A DNA stretch of 64,000 nucleotides from JAVJSF01 sp040219555 (GCA_040219555.1 JAVJSF010000006.1:1-64000), one strand, 5' to 3'; positions 33,673 to 42,748 are shown, numbered from the stretch's first letter. Program-made: numbers and translations. Notes: generated by a model from the letters alone, not told the origin.

Positions 33673-34944
33673 ATGAGCGATTGGTTCACCTCCGTCGATC
33701 GCAAGCGTTTGCTGGACATCGACGAGACGACGTTCGCCACGATCGCCGCCGCGGCCCCCGTGCTGCGCGCCAACGCCGAGGCCATCGTCGCCAACTTCTA
33801 CGACCGGGTCGACCGGATCCCCGGCCTGGTGGCGATCATCGAGGCCCACTCCACGCGCAAGCGCCTCGAGGGGACCCTTCGCCAGTACATCCTGGACTTC
33901 GCCGAGACGCGCCTGGACGACCGGCACGACCAGGCCCGCAACCGCATCGCCGACGTCCACGACCGCATCGACCTTCCCATCGACGCCTACGTGGCTCAGC
34001 TCGCGGCCATCCGCGAGGTGTGGGTGGACGCGGTCGTGCGCTCGGGCGGGACCAAGGGTGGCATCCCCAAGGACCGCGTGGCGGCCACGATCTCGGCGCT
34101 CGACAAGATGCTGGCCTACGACGAGGGCCTGGTGTGCCTGGCCTTCATGAACACCCGCCAGAACCGCGCCGAGGAGGCCCTTGCCGAGGTGCACCGGGCC
34201 CAGGAGGCCCAGGGACTGGCGCAGCGCGAGCTGGACGAGCTGGCCGGCCAGCTGGCCGCCGCCGCCCAGCAGGCCTCGGCGTCGGTGGAGGAGATGGCCG
34301 CCACCGCCGAGCAGGTGGCCCAGGAGGTCGGGGAGGCCTCCAGCATGTCGACCGGCGCGGGCGTGACCGCCACGGAGGGCGTCGGCGCCGTGGGCGAGGC
34401 CGAGGCGGCCGTCGCGCAGGTGGACGAGGCGACCCGGCGCCTGAACGGTGCCGCGGGGGCGCTGGAGGAGAGCTCGGAGCAGATCGGGACCATCACCGAC
34501 GTGCTGAAGCAGACCGCCGAGCGCATCAACCTGCTCGCCCTCAACGCGGCGATCGAGGCCGCCCGGGCCGGCGACGCCGGCCGCGGCTTCGCGGTGGTCG
34601 CGGACGAGGTCCGCAAGCTGGCCGAGACCACCCAGGAGCACCTGGGGCACGCCAACGAGACCGTCACGTCCATGCAGCGCTCCATCGCCGAGGTCCGCTC
34701 GGCCGGTCAGGGCGCACAGGACCAGGTGGGGGCACTCGGGGAGGCGACCAAGTCGGTCCAGGTGCGCTTCGGCGCGATCAACGAGGCCGTGCTGTCCACC
34801 AGCACCGCGCTCGAGACGATCGCCTCGGCCTCCCAGCAGGTCGCCGCCGCCGCCGGCGAGACCGGCCGCGCCTCGGGCGAGGTCGCGCGCCTGGCCGAGG
34901 ACGTCAAGCGGGTCGCGGACGGAATGGGTACCCCCCGGGGCTGA
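33673..34944 (+). CDS. Globin-coupled soluble chemoreceptor (HemAT-like)
   Basis: 423 residues, no membrane segment. Residues about 1-165 form a protoglobin-type sensor domain with the likely proximal heme ligand His96 in ADVHDRIDLPIDAYVAQL. The rest is a methyl-accepting signalling domain with the highly conserved hairpin tip ERINLLALNAAIEAARAGDAGRGFAVVADEVRKLAE split here across about residues 276-315. It should sense oxygen or redox state and signal to CheA; no che genes are in the window. AAGGA precedes ATG 33673. It could steer pilus-driven movement. Confidence 0.92.
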   Translation: MSDWFTSVDRKRLLDIDETTFATIAAAAPVLRANAEAIVANFYDRVDRIPGLVAIIEAHSTRKRLEGTLRQYILDFAETRLDDRHDQARNRIADVHDRIDLPIDAYVAQLAAIREVWVDAVVRSGGTKGGIPKDRVAATISALDKMLAYDEGLVCLAFMNTRQNRAEEALAEVHRAQEAQGLAQRELDELAGQLAAAAQQASASVEEMAATAEQVAQEVGEASSMSTGAGVTATEGVGAVGEAEAAVAQVDEATRRLNGAAGALEESSEQIGTITDVLKQTAERINLLALNAAIEAARAGDAGRGFAVVADEVRKLAETTQEHLGHANETVTSMQRSIAEVRSAGQGAQDQVGALGEATKSVQVRFGAINEAVLSTSTALETIASASQQVAAAAGETGRASGEVARLAEDVKRVADGMGTPRG

Positions 34945-34957
34945 CCCGCGGGGCCGC

Positions 34958-34988
34958 GCGGGACGATGCCGGGGTGGCATCGTCCCGC
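34958..34988. terminator. 13-bp perfect bidirectional terminator hairpin
   Basis: GCGGGACGATGCC (34958-34970) and GGCATCGTCCCGC (34976-34988) form a perfect stem with loop GGGGT, placed between the convergent chemoreceptor and glycosidase genes. This is the strongest hairpin in the window; no T-run. Confidence 0.7.
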
Positions 34989-35014
34989 AGCGCGAGGTGC
35001 CCGCGGCCGCTGGC

Positions 35015-36193
35015 TCAGCCCAGGGTGGTGTCCTCCTCGCGCTGTCGCTCGGTCACCGCCCGGAAGGTGGCCAGGCTCGGCTTCGCCGATCCGTCCTCGC
35101 GCAGCAACCCCGCCGGCCAAGCGGGGTTGTCCTGCAGGTTGAACCACACCACCGCGGGGATGCGGCTGTTCTGGAGCTGGGGGAGGGCGAAGATCGTGCG
35201 CAGGTGGCGCGCCTGCTCCTCCTCGGTGACCATGATGTCGCGCACCGGGGTCGGCGAGGTGGTGTAGCCGGCCTCGGTGATGTAGAGCGGCAGGCCGGGG
35301 GCCACGTCGTCCAGACGGCTCAGCAGCCGCCCGATGGAACTCCACGAGGGGAACGCCCCCGTCACCACCTCGGGCGCGGCGGCCGGGTAGACGTGCTGGG
35401 ACCAGGCATCCATCGGCACGCCCGCGGCGATCATCGCCTCGAGCCACCTGAGCCCGCCGGTCCGGGTGTCCGAGTTCGATCCGCTCGGGCCGACGGCGCC
35501 CACGATCACCACCGCCTCGGGGTTGGCCTCCTTGATGGCCGGGTAGGACGCGCGCACCATCCGGGCGTACGCCCGCATCGCGGTGCGGCGGCCGTCGGTC
35601 ACCTGCGGGGCCAGGAAGCGGGCGAAGTTGGGCTCGTTCCACAGTTCGAGGTGGCGCACCTCGGGCAGCGGCGCCGCGGCGCCGGCGGGGACGTACTCGC
35701 CGCCGTAGCGCAGGGCGAGCGCGGCCATCACGTCCGCGTAGGCCCGGGTCCGCGGGATGCCCGGCTTCACCGGGTTGAACGGGTCGTCGAGGCCCCCGTA
35801 GGCCGGGTCGGCGGCGGCCCAGCCGGGGGCGCTGTACAGCGAGACGATCGGCGTGATCCCGCGCTCGGCCAAGCCGGTGATGATCGCGTCGGGCCGGCGC
35901 CAGTCGTAGGTGTCGTCGGCCGGGTCGGTGCCCACGCGCGGCTCGCCCACCGACAGCAGCGACCACAGGATGTCGACGCGGGTCGCTGTGGCGCCGGTGG
36001 CCGCGAGCAGGTCCAGGCGCCCGGGGATCTCCTCCAGCGGCGCCGTGGCCAGGTGGTCGTCCTGGACGGCGGCGACGGGCCCGGTGGGCAGGCGGTCGCT
36101 GCTGCGCCCGGAGGTGGCGATACCGAGGGTGATCAGCAGGATCACGAGCCCGACGGCGACCATACCCGCCGTGACCCGTCGCTCCGCGCTCAC
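35015..36193 (-). CDS. Membrane-anchored glycoside hydrolase-like protein
   Basis: 392 residues: an N-terminal signal or anchor helix (MVAVGLVILLITLGIA) followed by a TIM-barrel domain of the GH39/GH5/GH10-like clan A type. Acid/base Glu is in HLELWNEPNF and the nucleophile Glu in LYITEAGYTT; ATRVDILWSLL and FNLQDNPAW are barrel strands. It probably cleaves an extracellular or cell-surface glycan; the substrate is unknown. GTG 36193 with AGGAG just upstream; a TAGTGT box lies about 25 bases before that. Confidence 0.82.
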   Translation of the reverse strand: MSAERRVTAGMVAVGLVILLITLGIATSGRSSDRLPTGPVAAVQDDHLATAPLEEIPGRLDLLAATGATATRVDILWSLLSVGEPRVGTDPADDTYDWRRPDAIITGLAERGITPIVSLYSAPGWAAADPAYGGLDDPFNPVKPGIPRTRAYADVMAALALRYGGEYVPAGAAAPLPEVRHLELWNEPNFARFLAPQVTDGRRTAMRAYARMVRASYPAIKEANPEAVVIVGAVGPSGSNSDTRTGGLRWLEAMIAAGVPMDAWSQHVYPAAAPEVVTGAFPSWSSIGRLLSRLDDVAPGLPLYITEAGYTTSPTPVRDIMVTEEEQARHLRTIFALPQLQNSRIPAVVWFNLQDNPAWPAGLLREDGSAKPSLATFRAVTERQREEDTTLG

Positions 36194-36301
36194 CTGCTCC
36201 TGTCCGCTCGCACCCGGACCACACTAGAGGACGCGCGGTGCGACGGTACATGCCGCCGGTTCGCCGCGACGGGCCCGGATCTCAGCCTCGGGGCGGTCGG
36301 T

Positions 36302-36309
36302 GCCGATGG
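36302..36309 (+). promoter_or_regulatory. FliA/WhiG-like -10 motif before the second receptor
   Basis: GCCGATGG lies 39 bases before ATG 36349, almost the same layout as for the globin receptor. There is no TAAA at the -35 distance, so this is only suggestive. Confidence 0.25.
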
Positions 36310-36348
36310 GGTGGAGCACCGTCCTACGGACCGACAAGGAATCTTTCC

Positions 36349-37530
36349 ATGGGCTTCACCAGCCGGGACCGTGACACCAACGCGCAGACGATCGATGCCG
36401 TGCTGGCGTGTCTCGAGAGCCTTCAGAAGAACTGCCTCGGCGGCGTCGCCGAGGGACTGACCGCGATGGCCGAGCGCGATCTCACCCGCAGCGTCACCCC
36501 GGTGACGCCGGCGGTGACCGCGACCTCCGACGATCCCCGTCTCAATCATCTGGTCGAGGTGACCAACCAGCTGCTCGAGCGCACCAAGGCCGCCGTGGCC
36601 GCCTACAACAACGTGCAGGAGCGCCTGCGCGCCAGCCTGGGCGACGAGTCGTGCCTGGACGAGCTGATGGTGGGCATGAACAGCCTCTCGGGCCACTGCA
36701 TCGAGGACCTGCGCTCCGGCCTGGCGTCGATGGCCGAGGGCGACTTCCGCCCCACGGTGGAGGCGGTGACCAAGCCGATCGAGCGCGAGTCCGGCGTGGA
36801 GATCGGCACCATGGGCGACACCTTCAACGCCATGCGCACGCGCATGGTGAGTGCCGTGGGCAGCTACGGCCAGATGCGCGAGCGCGTGGGCGGCATGATC
36901 GTGGAGGTCGGCCAGGTGGCCGAGACCGTGGCCGCCGCGGGCCAGCAGCTCTCCTCGGGTGCCCAGGAGACCGGGCGCGCCATCGAGGACGTCGCCCGCT
37001 CGATGGCCGAGATGGCCGCCGGGGCCGAGCGCCAGGAGGAGATGGTGTCGCAGACCGCCGGCACGGCCACCGAGGCCGAGCGGCTCGCCTCCGAGGCGAG
37101 CGAGGTGGCCGAGCGCGGCATGCGTCTCACGGGTGAGGTGGCGCGGATCGCCGACCAGACCAACCTCCTGGCCCTCAACGCCGCCATCGAGGCGGCGCGC
37201 GCCGGCGAGGCCGGCCGTGGGTTCGCCGTGGTGGCCGACGAGGTGCGCAAGCTGGCCGAGTCGTCGGCCGGCACCGTCGGCGAGACCCGGGCGGCGTTCG
37301 ACGAGCTGGGACGCGCGGTCGAGGGGACCGCGGGCCACGTCCAGGGCCTGGCGAGCGCGACGCGCGAGGTGGCGGGCGTCAGCCGCGAGGCGCGGGCCCT
37401 CACCGAGGGCGTGTCGGCGGCCGCCCAGCAGACCGCCGCTTCCACCGAGGAGGTGGCGGCCTCGGCCGAGACCCTGGTCGAGAGCGCCGAGCGCCTCTCG
37501 GGCCTGATCGGGCGCTTCCGGATCGGGTAG
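36349..37530 (+). CDS. Soluble methyl-accepting chemotaxis protein with tandem repeats
   Basis: 393 residues without membrane helices. The N-terminal half has two similar segments, CLESLQKNCLGGVAEGLTAM-AERDL (about 18-45) and HCIEDLRSGLASMAEGDF (about 112-135), likely HAMP-like helical modules. The signalling domain follows with the conserved tip IADQTNLLALNAAIEAARAG and GRGFAVVADEVRKLAESS. It is a cytoplasmic receptor, possibly reading internal state or pilus status. AAGGAA precedes ATG 36349. Convergent with the YgjP-like gene. Confidence 0.88.
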   Translation: MGFTSRDRDTNAQTIDAVLACLESLQKNCLGGVAEGLTAMAERDLTRSVTPVTPAVTATSDDPRLNHLVEVTNQLLERTKAAVAAYNNVQERLRASLGDESCLDELMVGMNSLSGHCIEDLRSGLASMAEGDFRPTVEAVTKPIERESGVEIGTMGDTFNAMRTRMVSAVGSYGQMRERVGGMIVEVGQVAETVAAAGQQLSSGAQETGRAIEDVARSMAEMAAGAERQEEMVSQTAGTATEAERLASEASEVAERGMRLTGEVARIADQTNLLALNAAIEAARAGEAGRGFAVVADEVRKLAESSAGTVGETRAAFDELGRAVEGTAGHVQGLASATREVAGVSREARALTEGVSAAAQQTAASTEEVAASAETLVESAERLSGLIGRFRIG

Positions 37531-37548
37531 TACCGGCGAGCGATGCGC

Positions 37549-37574
37549 GCGCGGGCCCCGGGCGGGGTCCGCGC
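37549..37574. terminator. 11-bp hairpin between chemoreceptor and YgjP-like gene
   Basis: GCGCGGGCCCC (37549-37559) pairs with GGGGTCCGCGC (37564-37574), with one G-T pair and a 4-base loop, between convergent genes. Confidence 0.5.
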
Positions 37575-37578
37575 CGCC

Positions 37579-38358
37579 CTACCGCACCGGGTCCGCCGGG
37601 GCGAGTGCGCCCAGGGCGGGCCCGTCGTGCAGGCGCGGCCCGTGGGCCGTCAGCCACGCCCGCGCCGGGTCGGTTCGCGGGTCCACCGCGCGCAGCAGCG
37701 ACCAGAAGGCCGGCGAGTGGTCCAGGTGGACCAGGTGGCAGACCTCGTGGTCGACGACGTGGTCTGCGATCCACTCCGGCGCCAGGAGCAGCCGCCACGA
37801 CAGCGACAGGCGCCCGGCCGCCGAGCAACTGCCCCAGCGCGAGCGCGGGTCGCGGATGCTGACCCCGGCCACCGCCACGCCGAGTTCCGCGGCCCGGGCC
37901 CGGGCGCGGGCGCCCAGCACCCGGGCGGCCTCGGCCCGGTACCACCGCTCCACAACGGCATCCGGAGGGACCCCGGCCGGGGTGCGGACGCGCAGGACAG
38001 CGCCCTCCCGGCGTGCACGGGACGGCCCGTGCCCGTGGGAGTGGTTGAGGTTCAGCACGCCGTCGCCCAGGGCCAGCACGTCCGCATCGGCCAGCGCGCG
38101 CCGCGGCCGGCCGGCGCCGACCCGCTCGGCGATCCAGGCGGAGTTGGCGGCCAGGAAGGCCGCTATCTCGCGCTCGGGGGTGCGCGCGGGCACGGTGAGG
38201 CGCAGGTCACCGGCGTGGTGGCGCAGCGTCAGCCGGCGCGCTCCGGGGTGGCGGACCACCAGGCAGGGGACCGGTCCCGCGGGAGTCTCCACCAGGCGCC
38301 GCGGGCGGGCGCCGGAGCCGGGTCGGGTGCGGGGGGATGGCCGGCGCGAGCGGATCAT
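37579..38358 (-). CDS. YgjP-like zinc metallopeptidase (DUF45/M48 type)
   Basis: 259 residues of the YgjP/SprT-like family: RRLTLRHHAGDLRLTVPART in the N-terminal domain, RSRWGSCSAAGRLSLSWRLL, and the zinc motif DHEVCHLVHLDHSPAFW (HExxH plus downstream His). Members are cytoplasmic predicted peptidases of uncertain substrate. ATG 38358 follows GGGAG; a TAGCCT box is 9 bases upstream. Confidence 0.88.
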   Translation of the reverse strand: MIRSRRPSPRTRPGSGARPRRLVETPAGPVPCLVVRHPGARRLTLRHHAGDLRLTVPARTPEREIAAFLAANSAWIAERVGAGRPRRALADADVLALGDGVLNLNHSHGHGPSRARREGAVLRVRTPAGVPPDAVVERWYRAEAARVLGARARARAAELGVAVAGVSIRDPRSRWGSCSAAGRLSLSWRLLLAPEWIADHVVDHEVCHLVHLDHSPAFWSLLRAVDPRTDPARAWLTAHGPRLHDGPALGALAPADPVR

Positions 38359-38402
38359 GATCTCCCAAGGCTACGGCCGTGCGCGGATGGGAGACTTCAG
38401 GG

Positions 38403-39047
38403 GTGACCTGGATCGACATCACCACCCCTCTGCGCGAGGGGATGCCGGTGTACCCCGGCGATCCCCCGGTGCGGCTGGGGCTGGCGATGTCCATGGCCGC
38501 CGGCGACCCCGCCGATGTCACCACCATCGCCACGGGCCTGCACGCCGGCACCCACATCGATGCGCCGGCGCACGTCATCGCGGGCGGGGCCGGGGTCGAG
38601 GGGGCCGATCCGGACGCGCTGATCGGCGACTGCGCGGTGGTGGCGGCGGGCGGCGGGCCCCTGGGCGCGCGGGAGGTGCGGGCCCTCCTGCCCGATGGCG
38701 CTCCCGCCCGCGTGCTGCTGCGCACCGGCCACGGGTGCGGATGGCCGCCCCACGACGGCCCCGGTCTGACACCGGACGGGGCCCGGGCCGCGGTGGACCG
38801 CGGCGTGGTGCTGATGGGGATCGACACCATGTCGGTGGCCGGCGGTGAGGGCGCGATCGAGGCCCACCGCATCCTGCTGTCGGCCGGCGTCGTCGTGCTC
38901 GAGGGGCTCGATCTGAGCGCGGTGGCACCCGGTCGTCACCTCCTGATCTGCCTGCCGCTGCTGGTGCCGGGGGCCGACGGTGCGCCGGCGCGCGCGCTGC
39001 TGGGCCCCGCGGGATCGTCCGCCGCGGCCCCGGGTGCGCGCCCATGA
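38403..39047 (+). CDS. Cyclase/arylformamidase-family metal hydrolase
   Basis: 214 residues. TWIDITTPLREGMPVYPGDP opens the protein as in kynurenine formamidase, and the metal site HAGTHIDAPAH (HxGTHxDxPxH) is intact, followed by LLRTGHG and GIDTMSV. N-formylkynurenine hydrolysis is the best-known reaction, but no other tryptophan-breakdown gene is near, so the substrate is open. GTG 38403 is preferred since the family starts there; GTG 38379 is an alternative. Stop overlaps the next gene by 4 bases. Confidence 0.85.
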   Translation: MTWIDITTPLREGMPVYPGDPPVRLGLAMSMAAGDPADVTTIATGLHAGTHIDAPAHVIAGGAGVEGADPDALIGDCAVVAAGGGPLGAREVRALLPDGAPARVLLRTGHGCGWPPHDGPGLTPDGARAAVDRGVVLMGIDTMSVAGGEGAIEAHRILLSAGVVVLEGLDLSAVAPGRHLLICLPLLVPGADGAPARALLGPAGSSAAAPGARP

Positions 39048-40021
39048 TGGACTCGCTGCGCGCGTTCCTGGATGCCATCGAGGCGTTCGGGGTCCGCCTG
39101 GCGGCGGTGGACTGGCTGCTCCTGTCGGCGGCCGCGGCGCTCGGGGTGCTGAACCTCGCCTTCCGGGCCCGCAGTTGGCAGGGGATCCTGCGCGCCGCCC
39201 TGCCGGGCATGCGCGTGCGCTACCGCTCGGCCTTCGGGGCCTACTGCGGCGGGGTGGGCGTCAACGCCGTCATCCCGGCGCGCGTGGGCGACCTGGTCAA
39301 GGTGCTCCTGGTGCGCCGAGGGGTCCCCGAGGCGCCGTATCCCACCCTCGCCGCCAGCCTGCTGGCCGAGACCGTCTTCGACATGTTCGTGGCGGGCACG
39401 CTGATCATCTGGGCCCTCTCCACGGGCGCGCTGCCGGGGGTCCGGCTGCCCGAGATCCCCGCCTTCGACCTCTCCCTGGCGCTGGCGCACCCCTGGGTGA
39501 CGCTGGCGGTGCTGGTGGTGCTCGCGGTCGCCACCGCCCTGGCGGTGGGACGTATCCGCCGGTTCTGGGAGACGTTCGGCCGCGGCCTGGCCATCCTCCG
39601 GCAGCCCGGTCGCTACCTGCGCACCGTCGCCACCTGGCAGGCCATGGGGTGGGGCTGCCGGTTGGGGGCGGCCTACCTGTTCCTGGGTGCCTTCGGTCTG
39701 CCCCAGACCATCGCGAACGCCCTGCTGGTGCTGGTGGCGGGCAGCCTGGGCGGCCTGTTCCCCGCCACGCCGAGCGGCCTCGGGCCCAAGCAGGCGCTGC
39801 TCGTGGTGGTGTTGGCGGGCGAGGCCGGCCGCACCGCGGTCCTGGCCTTCAGCGCCGGGATGGAGCTGACGATCGTCGCCGTCAACGTCATCCTGGGGCT
39901 CACCTGCATCGCTCTGATCATGCGCAGCCTGAACGTGCGTGGGGTGCTCAGGCGGGCCCGCGCCCAGGAGACGCCGCCCCCGCCCGTGGGGGGTGGGTCT
40001 GCGGCTCCCGGCCCCGACTGA
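39044..40021 (+). CDS. LPG synthase TM-region/flippase-like membrane protein
   Basis: 325 residues with about eight membrane helices, matching the lysylphosphatidylglycerol synthase TM (UPF0104/DUF2156-less) family: NLAFRARSWQGILRAALPG, AYCGGVGVNAVIPARVGDLVKVLLVRR (the family hallmark with N-x-x-x-PAR-GD) and FPATPSGLGPKQALLVVVL. Members are lipid or lipid-linked flippase candidates without the synthase domain. ATG 39044 overlaps the preceding stop. Confidence 0.85.
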   Translation: MMDSLRAFLDAIEAFGVRLAAVDWLLLSAAAALGVLNLAFRARSWQGILRAALPGMRVRYRSAFGAYCGGVGVNAVIPARVGDLVKVLLVRRGVPEAPYPTLAASLLAETVFDMFVAGTLIIWALSTGALPGVRLPEIPAFDLSLALAHPWVTLAVLVVLAVATALAVGRIRRFWETFGRGLAILRQPGRYLRTVATWQAMGWGCRLGAAYLFLGAFGLPQTIANALLVLVAGSLGGLFPATPSGLGPKQALLVVVLAGEAGRTAVLAFSAGMELTIVAVNVILGLTCIALIMRSLNVRGVLRRARAQETPPPPVGGGSAAPGPD

Positions 40022-40029
40022 ACCGGGGC

Positions 40030-41157
40030 TCAGGCCGATCCGGCTCCGGGGGTGGTGAGGCCCGCGCGGGCCCCCAGCACCTCGATGTCATCCCGGCTCA
40101 GCAGGCCCACGACGCGCCCGGCCTCCATCACCAGGGCGCGACCCGCCTCGGAGGCGCCGAGCGCCGCGACGGCGGTGACCAGGTCGTCGCGCACCGAGAG
40201 CGTGGCCAGGGACGCGCGCGGCACCATCCGCTGGCCGGCGCGCTGGTCCAGCCATCCGTTGTCGGGGTCCTCGTCCAGCGGGCCTGTCAGCAGCAGCCCC
40301 ACCGTTGCGCCGCGCTCGTCGGTGACCGGGTACGCGGCGTGGGGGAGGGGCCAGCCCTCGCGCTCCACCACCGCCGCGAGCGTGGTGACCTCGCCCACCG
40401 GGGCCGGCGCCGGGGCCATCAGGTCGGCCACGCCGGGCCAGGTGGCCGCCCGCTCCGCCATCGCCAGCTCCGATCTCGCCGCCTGGAGCAGGAACCAGGC
40501 GATCAGGGCCAGCCACAGCCCGCTGATGCCGCCGAGGGTGAGCGCGATGAAGAGGCCCAGTGCGACCAGGCCGATGGCCAGCACCTGGGCGATGCGCGCG
40601 CTGATGCGCGTGGCGCGCCGGAAGTCGCCGCCGACCCGCCAGATGGCGGCGCGCAGCAGGCGCCCGCCGTCCAGCGGCAACGCGGGGATGAGGTTGAAGA
40701 TCAGAAGCGCGACGTTGATGACGCCCAGCCAGCCCACCACGCCGGCAATCGCCTCGGGGATGCCCGGCAGGTACCAGACGCCCAGGAACACGGCGGCCAG
40801 CAGTGCCGACACGGCTGGGCCGGCGGCGGCGATGCGGAACTCGGCAGCGGCCGACGGGAAGCCACCGCGGAAGCTGGCCACGCCCCCGAACAGCCACAGT
40901 GTGATGCCGTCGACGGCCATGCCGTCGCGGCGGGCCTGCACGGCGTGGCCCAGCTCGTGGAGGACGATGGAGCCGAAGAAGGCCAGCGCGGCCACCACGG
41001 CCATCGCGAAGTGGGCGTCGGCGGACAGGCCCGGGTTGGTCTCGGGGAAGACCTCCGTGGCCAGCAGCCACATCAGCAGCCCGAGCAGGGCCAGCACGCT
41101 CCAGTTGACGCCCAGCCGGACCCCGAAGAGCCGTCCGAGTGAGTACGTTGCGCGCAT
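40030..41157 (-). CDS. M50 site-2 protease with C-terminal CBS domains
   Basis: 375 residues. Intramembrane zinc protease core: HELGH in SIVLHELGHAVQARRDGM and the second metal motif NLIPALPLDGGRLLRAA. A C-terminal pair of CBS domains (about 235-370; PVTDERGATVGLLLTGPL, LVMEAGRVVGLLSRDDIEVLG) probably senses nucleotides. It likely cleaves a membrane-bound regulator. ATG 41157 or ATG 41163; a TACACT box sits 9 bases before the former. It follows the PanE-like gene on the same strand but appears to have its own promoter. Confidence 0.9.
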   Translation of the reverse strand: MRATYSLGRLFGVRLGVNWSVLALLGLLMWLLATEVFPETNPGLSADAHFAMAVVAALAFFGSIVLHELGHAVQARRDGMAVDGITLWLFGGVASFRGGFPSAAAEFRIAAAGPAVSALLAAVFLGVWYLPGIPEAIAGVVGWLGVINVALLIFNLIPALPLDGGRLLRAAIWRVGGDFRRATRISARIAQVLAIGLVALGLFIALTLGGISGLWLALIAWFLLQAARSELAMAERAATWPGVADLMAPAPAPVGEVTTLAAVVEREGWPLPHAAYPVTDERGATVGLLLTGPLDEDPDNGWLDQRAGQRMVPRASLATLSVRDDLVTAVAALGASEAGRALVMEAGRVVGLLSRDDIEVLGARAGLTTPGAGSA

Positions 41158-41166
41158 CGTCATCCG

Positions 41167-41172
41167 AGTGTA
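41167..41172 (-). promoter_or_regulatory. -10 box (TACACT) for the M50 protease gene
   Basis: On the minus strand TACACT ends 9 bases before ATG 41157 (3 before ATG 41163). Confidence 0.45.
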
Positions 41173-41206
41173 GGCCCGCGGGCCCGGGCGGGCCCTCCCC
41201 GGATGG

Positions 41207-42157
41207 TCAGGCGGCCCCGGCGGCCTGCCAGGGGTCGGCAAGCTCGAGCAGTGCGGCGCACGCGCGGCAGACCGGGACCGGGACGCCGCGCCGTGCGCCC
41301 TCGTGCACCACGTACCCGATGAGGGCCTCCCGCTCCAGGCGCCGCCCGTCCTGCAGGTCGAACAGGGTGGACGATCCTCCCTCGGGCGGCAGGCGACCGG
41401 CCGCATCTGCGACGTACCGGTCGCCGGCATCGGCGGGCAGGTCGACCCCCGCGGCGCGCGCGACGGCCACCACCTCGGCGCCGATGGCGCGCATCAGCGC
41501 CACGGCCGGGGGCCGGGCGAACACCGCCCCGACGCGCGCCCGCCCCAGCGCGGTCACGGTGTTCAGGCAGGCGTTGGCCACCAGCTTGGTCCACAGCGCG
41601 GGCCGGGGGTCGGCCATCGGGCGCACCGGCACCCCCAGGGCGTGGCCCAGCCACTCGAGGTGGGCCACCAGGGCCCCTGATCCGCCGCCGGCCAGCCGAT
41701 CGCGGAGGGCGCCGGTCACGGGGTCCCGGCTGGGCCTGCGGATGATCCGGCCGGGGGCCTCCCGCCGGCAGCCCAGGTAGACCGCGGCGGCGCCAACCAG
41801 AGCGTGGGGGGCGGCCAGCGCGATGCGGTCGGCGTTGTCCACGCCGTTCTGGAGCGACAGGACGGATGTGCCCGGACGCAGGTGGGGGGCGAGCGCAGCC
41901 GCCAGGGCGGCGGTGTCGTAGGACTTCACGCAGACCACCACCAGATCCGCCTGGGCGGCGCGGGCGGGGTCGTCCGTGGCGTCGAGCGCGACGGAGTGCT
42001 CGCTCCCGTCGTCGGTCAGGCGCAAGGGTGCAGCGGCCAGGGCGTCTCGGCCGGCGGGGGTGGCCAGGACCTCCACCCGGTGCCCGGCCAGGGCCAGCCG
42101 GGCGGCCACGAAGCCGCCGATGGCGCCCGGGCCGGCGACGAGGGTCCGCGCGTCCAC
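41207..42157 (-). CDS. panE: 2-dehydropantoate 2-reductase-like
   Basis: 316 residues of the ketopantoate reductase family: Rossmann loop VAGPGAIGGFVAARL, VVVCVKSYDTAALA and SLQNGVDNAD, then the catalytic WTKLVANACLNTVTALG and the GGSSTLFDLQDGRRLEREALIG substrate region. It reduces 2-dehydropantoate to pantoate with NADPH for pantothenate/CoA; paralogues with other substrates exist. GTG 42157 is only 4 bases after the rnhA stop, so the two form an operon. Confidence 0.85.
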   Translation of the reverse strand: MDARTLVAGPGAIGGFVAARLALAGHRVEVLATPAGRDALAAAPLRLTDDGSEHSVALDATDDPARAAQADLVVVCVKSYDTAALAAALAPHLRPGTSVLSLQNGVDNADRIALAAPHALVGAAAVYLGCRREAPGRIIRRPSRDPVTGALRDRLAGGGSGALVAHLEWLGHALGVPVRPMADPRPALWTKLVANACLNTVTALGRARVGAVFARPPAVALMRAIGAEVVAVARAAGVDLPADAGDRYVADAAGRLPPEGGSSTLFDLQDGRRLEREALIGYVVHEGARRGVPVPVCRACAALLELADPWQAAGAA

Positions 42158-42161
42158 GCCG

Positions 42162-42704
42162 CTACAGGTCGAGGCCCAGCTGGCCGCCCCGGGATCCGCC
42201 GGCACCCTCGGCGGCGGGCCCCGGCCGGCCGCCGGAGGCGGGGGCGGGGCGGGCCAGGGCCGCGGCCTCCTGGGCAAGCCGGTCCGCACGCTCGTTGGCC
42301 TCATGGCCGGCGTGCCCGCGCACCAGGACCGGCGCCACCCGCCGGTGGCGGGCGGCCTCCACCAGGTAGCGCTCCCAGAGGTCCCGGTTGGCCACCGGCT
42401 GTTTGGCGGCCGTGCGCCATCCGCGCTTGCGCCAGCCCTCCAGCCACCCCTTCAGGATGGCGTTGGCCACATAGCTCGAGTCGGTGACCAGCTCGATGTG
42501 CGCCCCCTCGGGCGCTTCGCGCAGCCCCTCCAGCACGGCGGTCAGCTCCATGCGGTTGTTGGTGCTGGGCATCTCCCCGCCGGTCAGGACGGTCTCGGAG
42601 CCGTCCGCGGCGGTGAGGATGGCGGCCCAGCCGCCGCGGGCGGCATCGGTGCCGTTTCCCGAGCAGGCGCCGTCGGTGACCAGGGTGTGCGTCGGTTCGC
42701 TCAT
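42162..42704 (-). CDS. rnhA: Ribonuclease HI
   Basis: 180 residues; degrades RNA in RNA-DNA hybrids. The D-E-D-D site is seen as LVTDGACSGN, NRMELTAVLEGL, VTDSSYVANAI and ANERADRLAQE, with WKKRGWRTA-type basic handle (GWRKRGWRTAAKQP). A Gly/Pro-rich tail of about 30 residues is extra. ATG 42704 lies 7 bases after a TATGGT box, so the mRNA is probably leaderless. Divergent from pilA. Confidence 0.93.
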   Translation of the reverse strand: MSEPTHTLVTDGACSGNGTDAARGGWAAILTAADGSETVLTGGEMPSTNNRMELTAVLEGLREAPEGAHIELVTDSSYVANAILKGWLEGWRKRGWRTAAKQPVANRDLWERYLVEAARHRRVAPVLVRGHAGHEANERADRLAQEAAALARPAPASGGRPGPAAEGAGGSRGGQLGLDL

Positions 42705-42711
42705 CGCCCGA

Positions 42712-42717
42712 ACCATA
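42712..42717 (-). promoter_or_regulatory. -10 box (TATGGT) for leaderless rnhA
   Basis: On the minus strand TATGGT ends 7 bases before ATG 42704. Confidence 0.5.
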
Positions 42718-42748
42718 GAAGGTGGCCGGGAGCGCTCCGGATCCCGTG

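Noticed and set aside
38379..38402. GTG 38379 as start of the cyclase-family gene
   Set aside because: Family alignment begins at the next in-frame GTG (38403, TWIDIT...), and the extra eight residues have no support.
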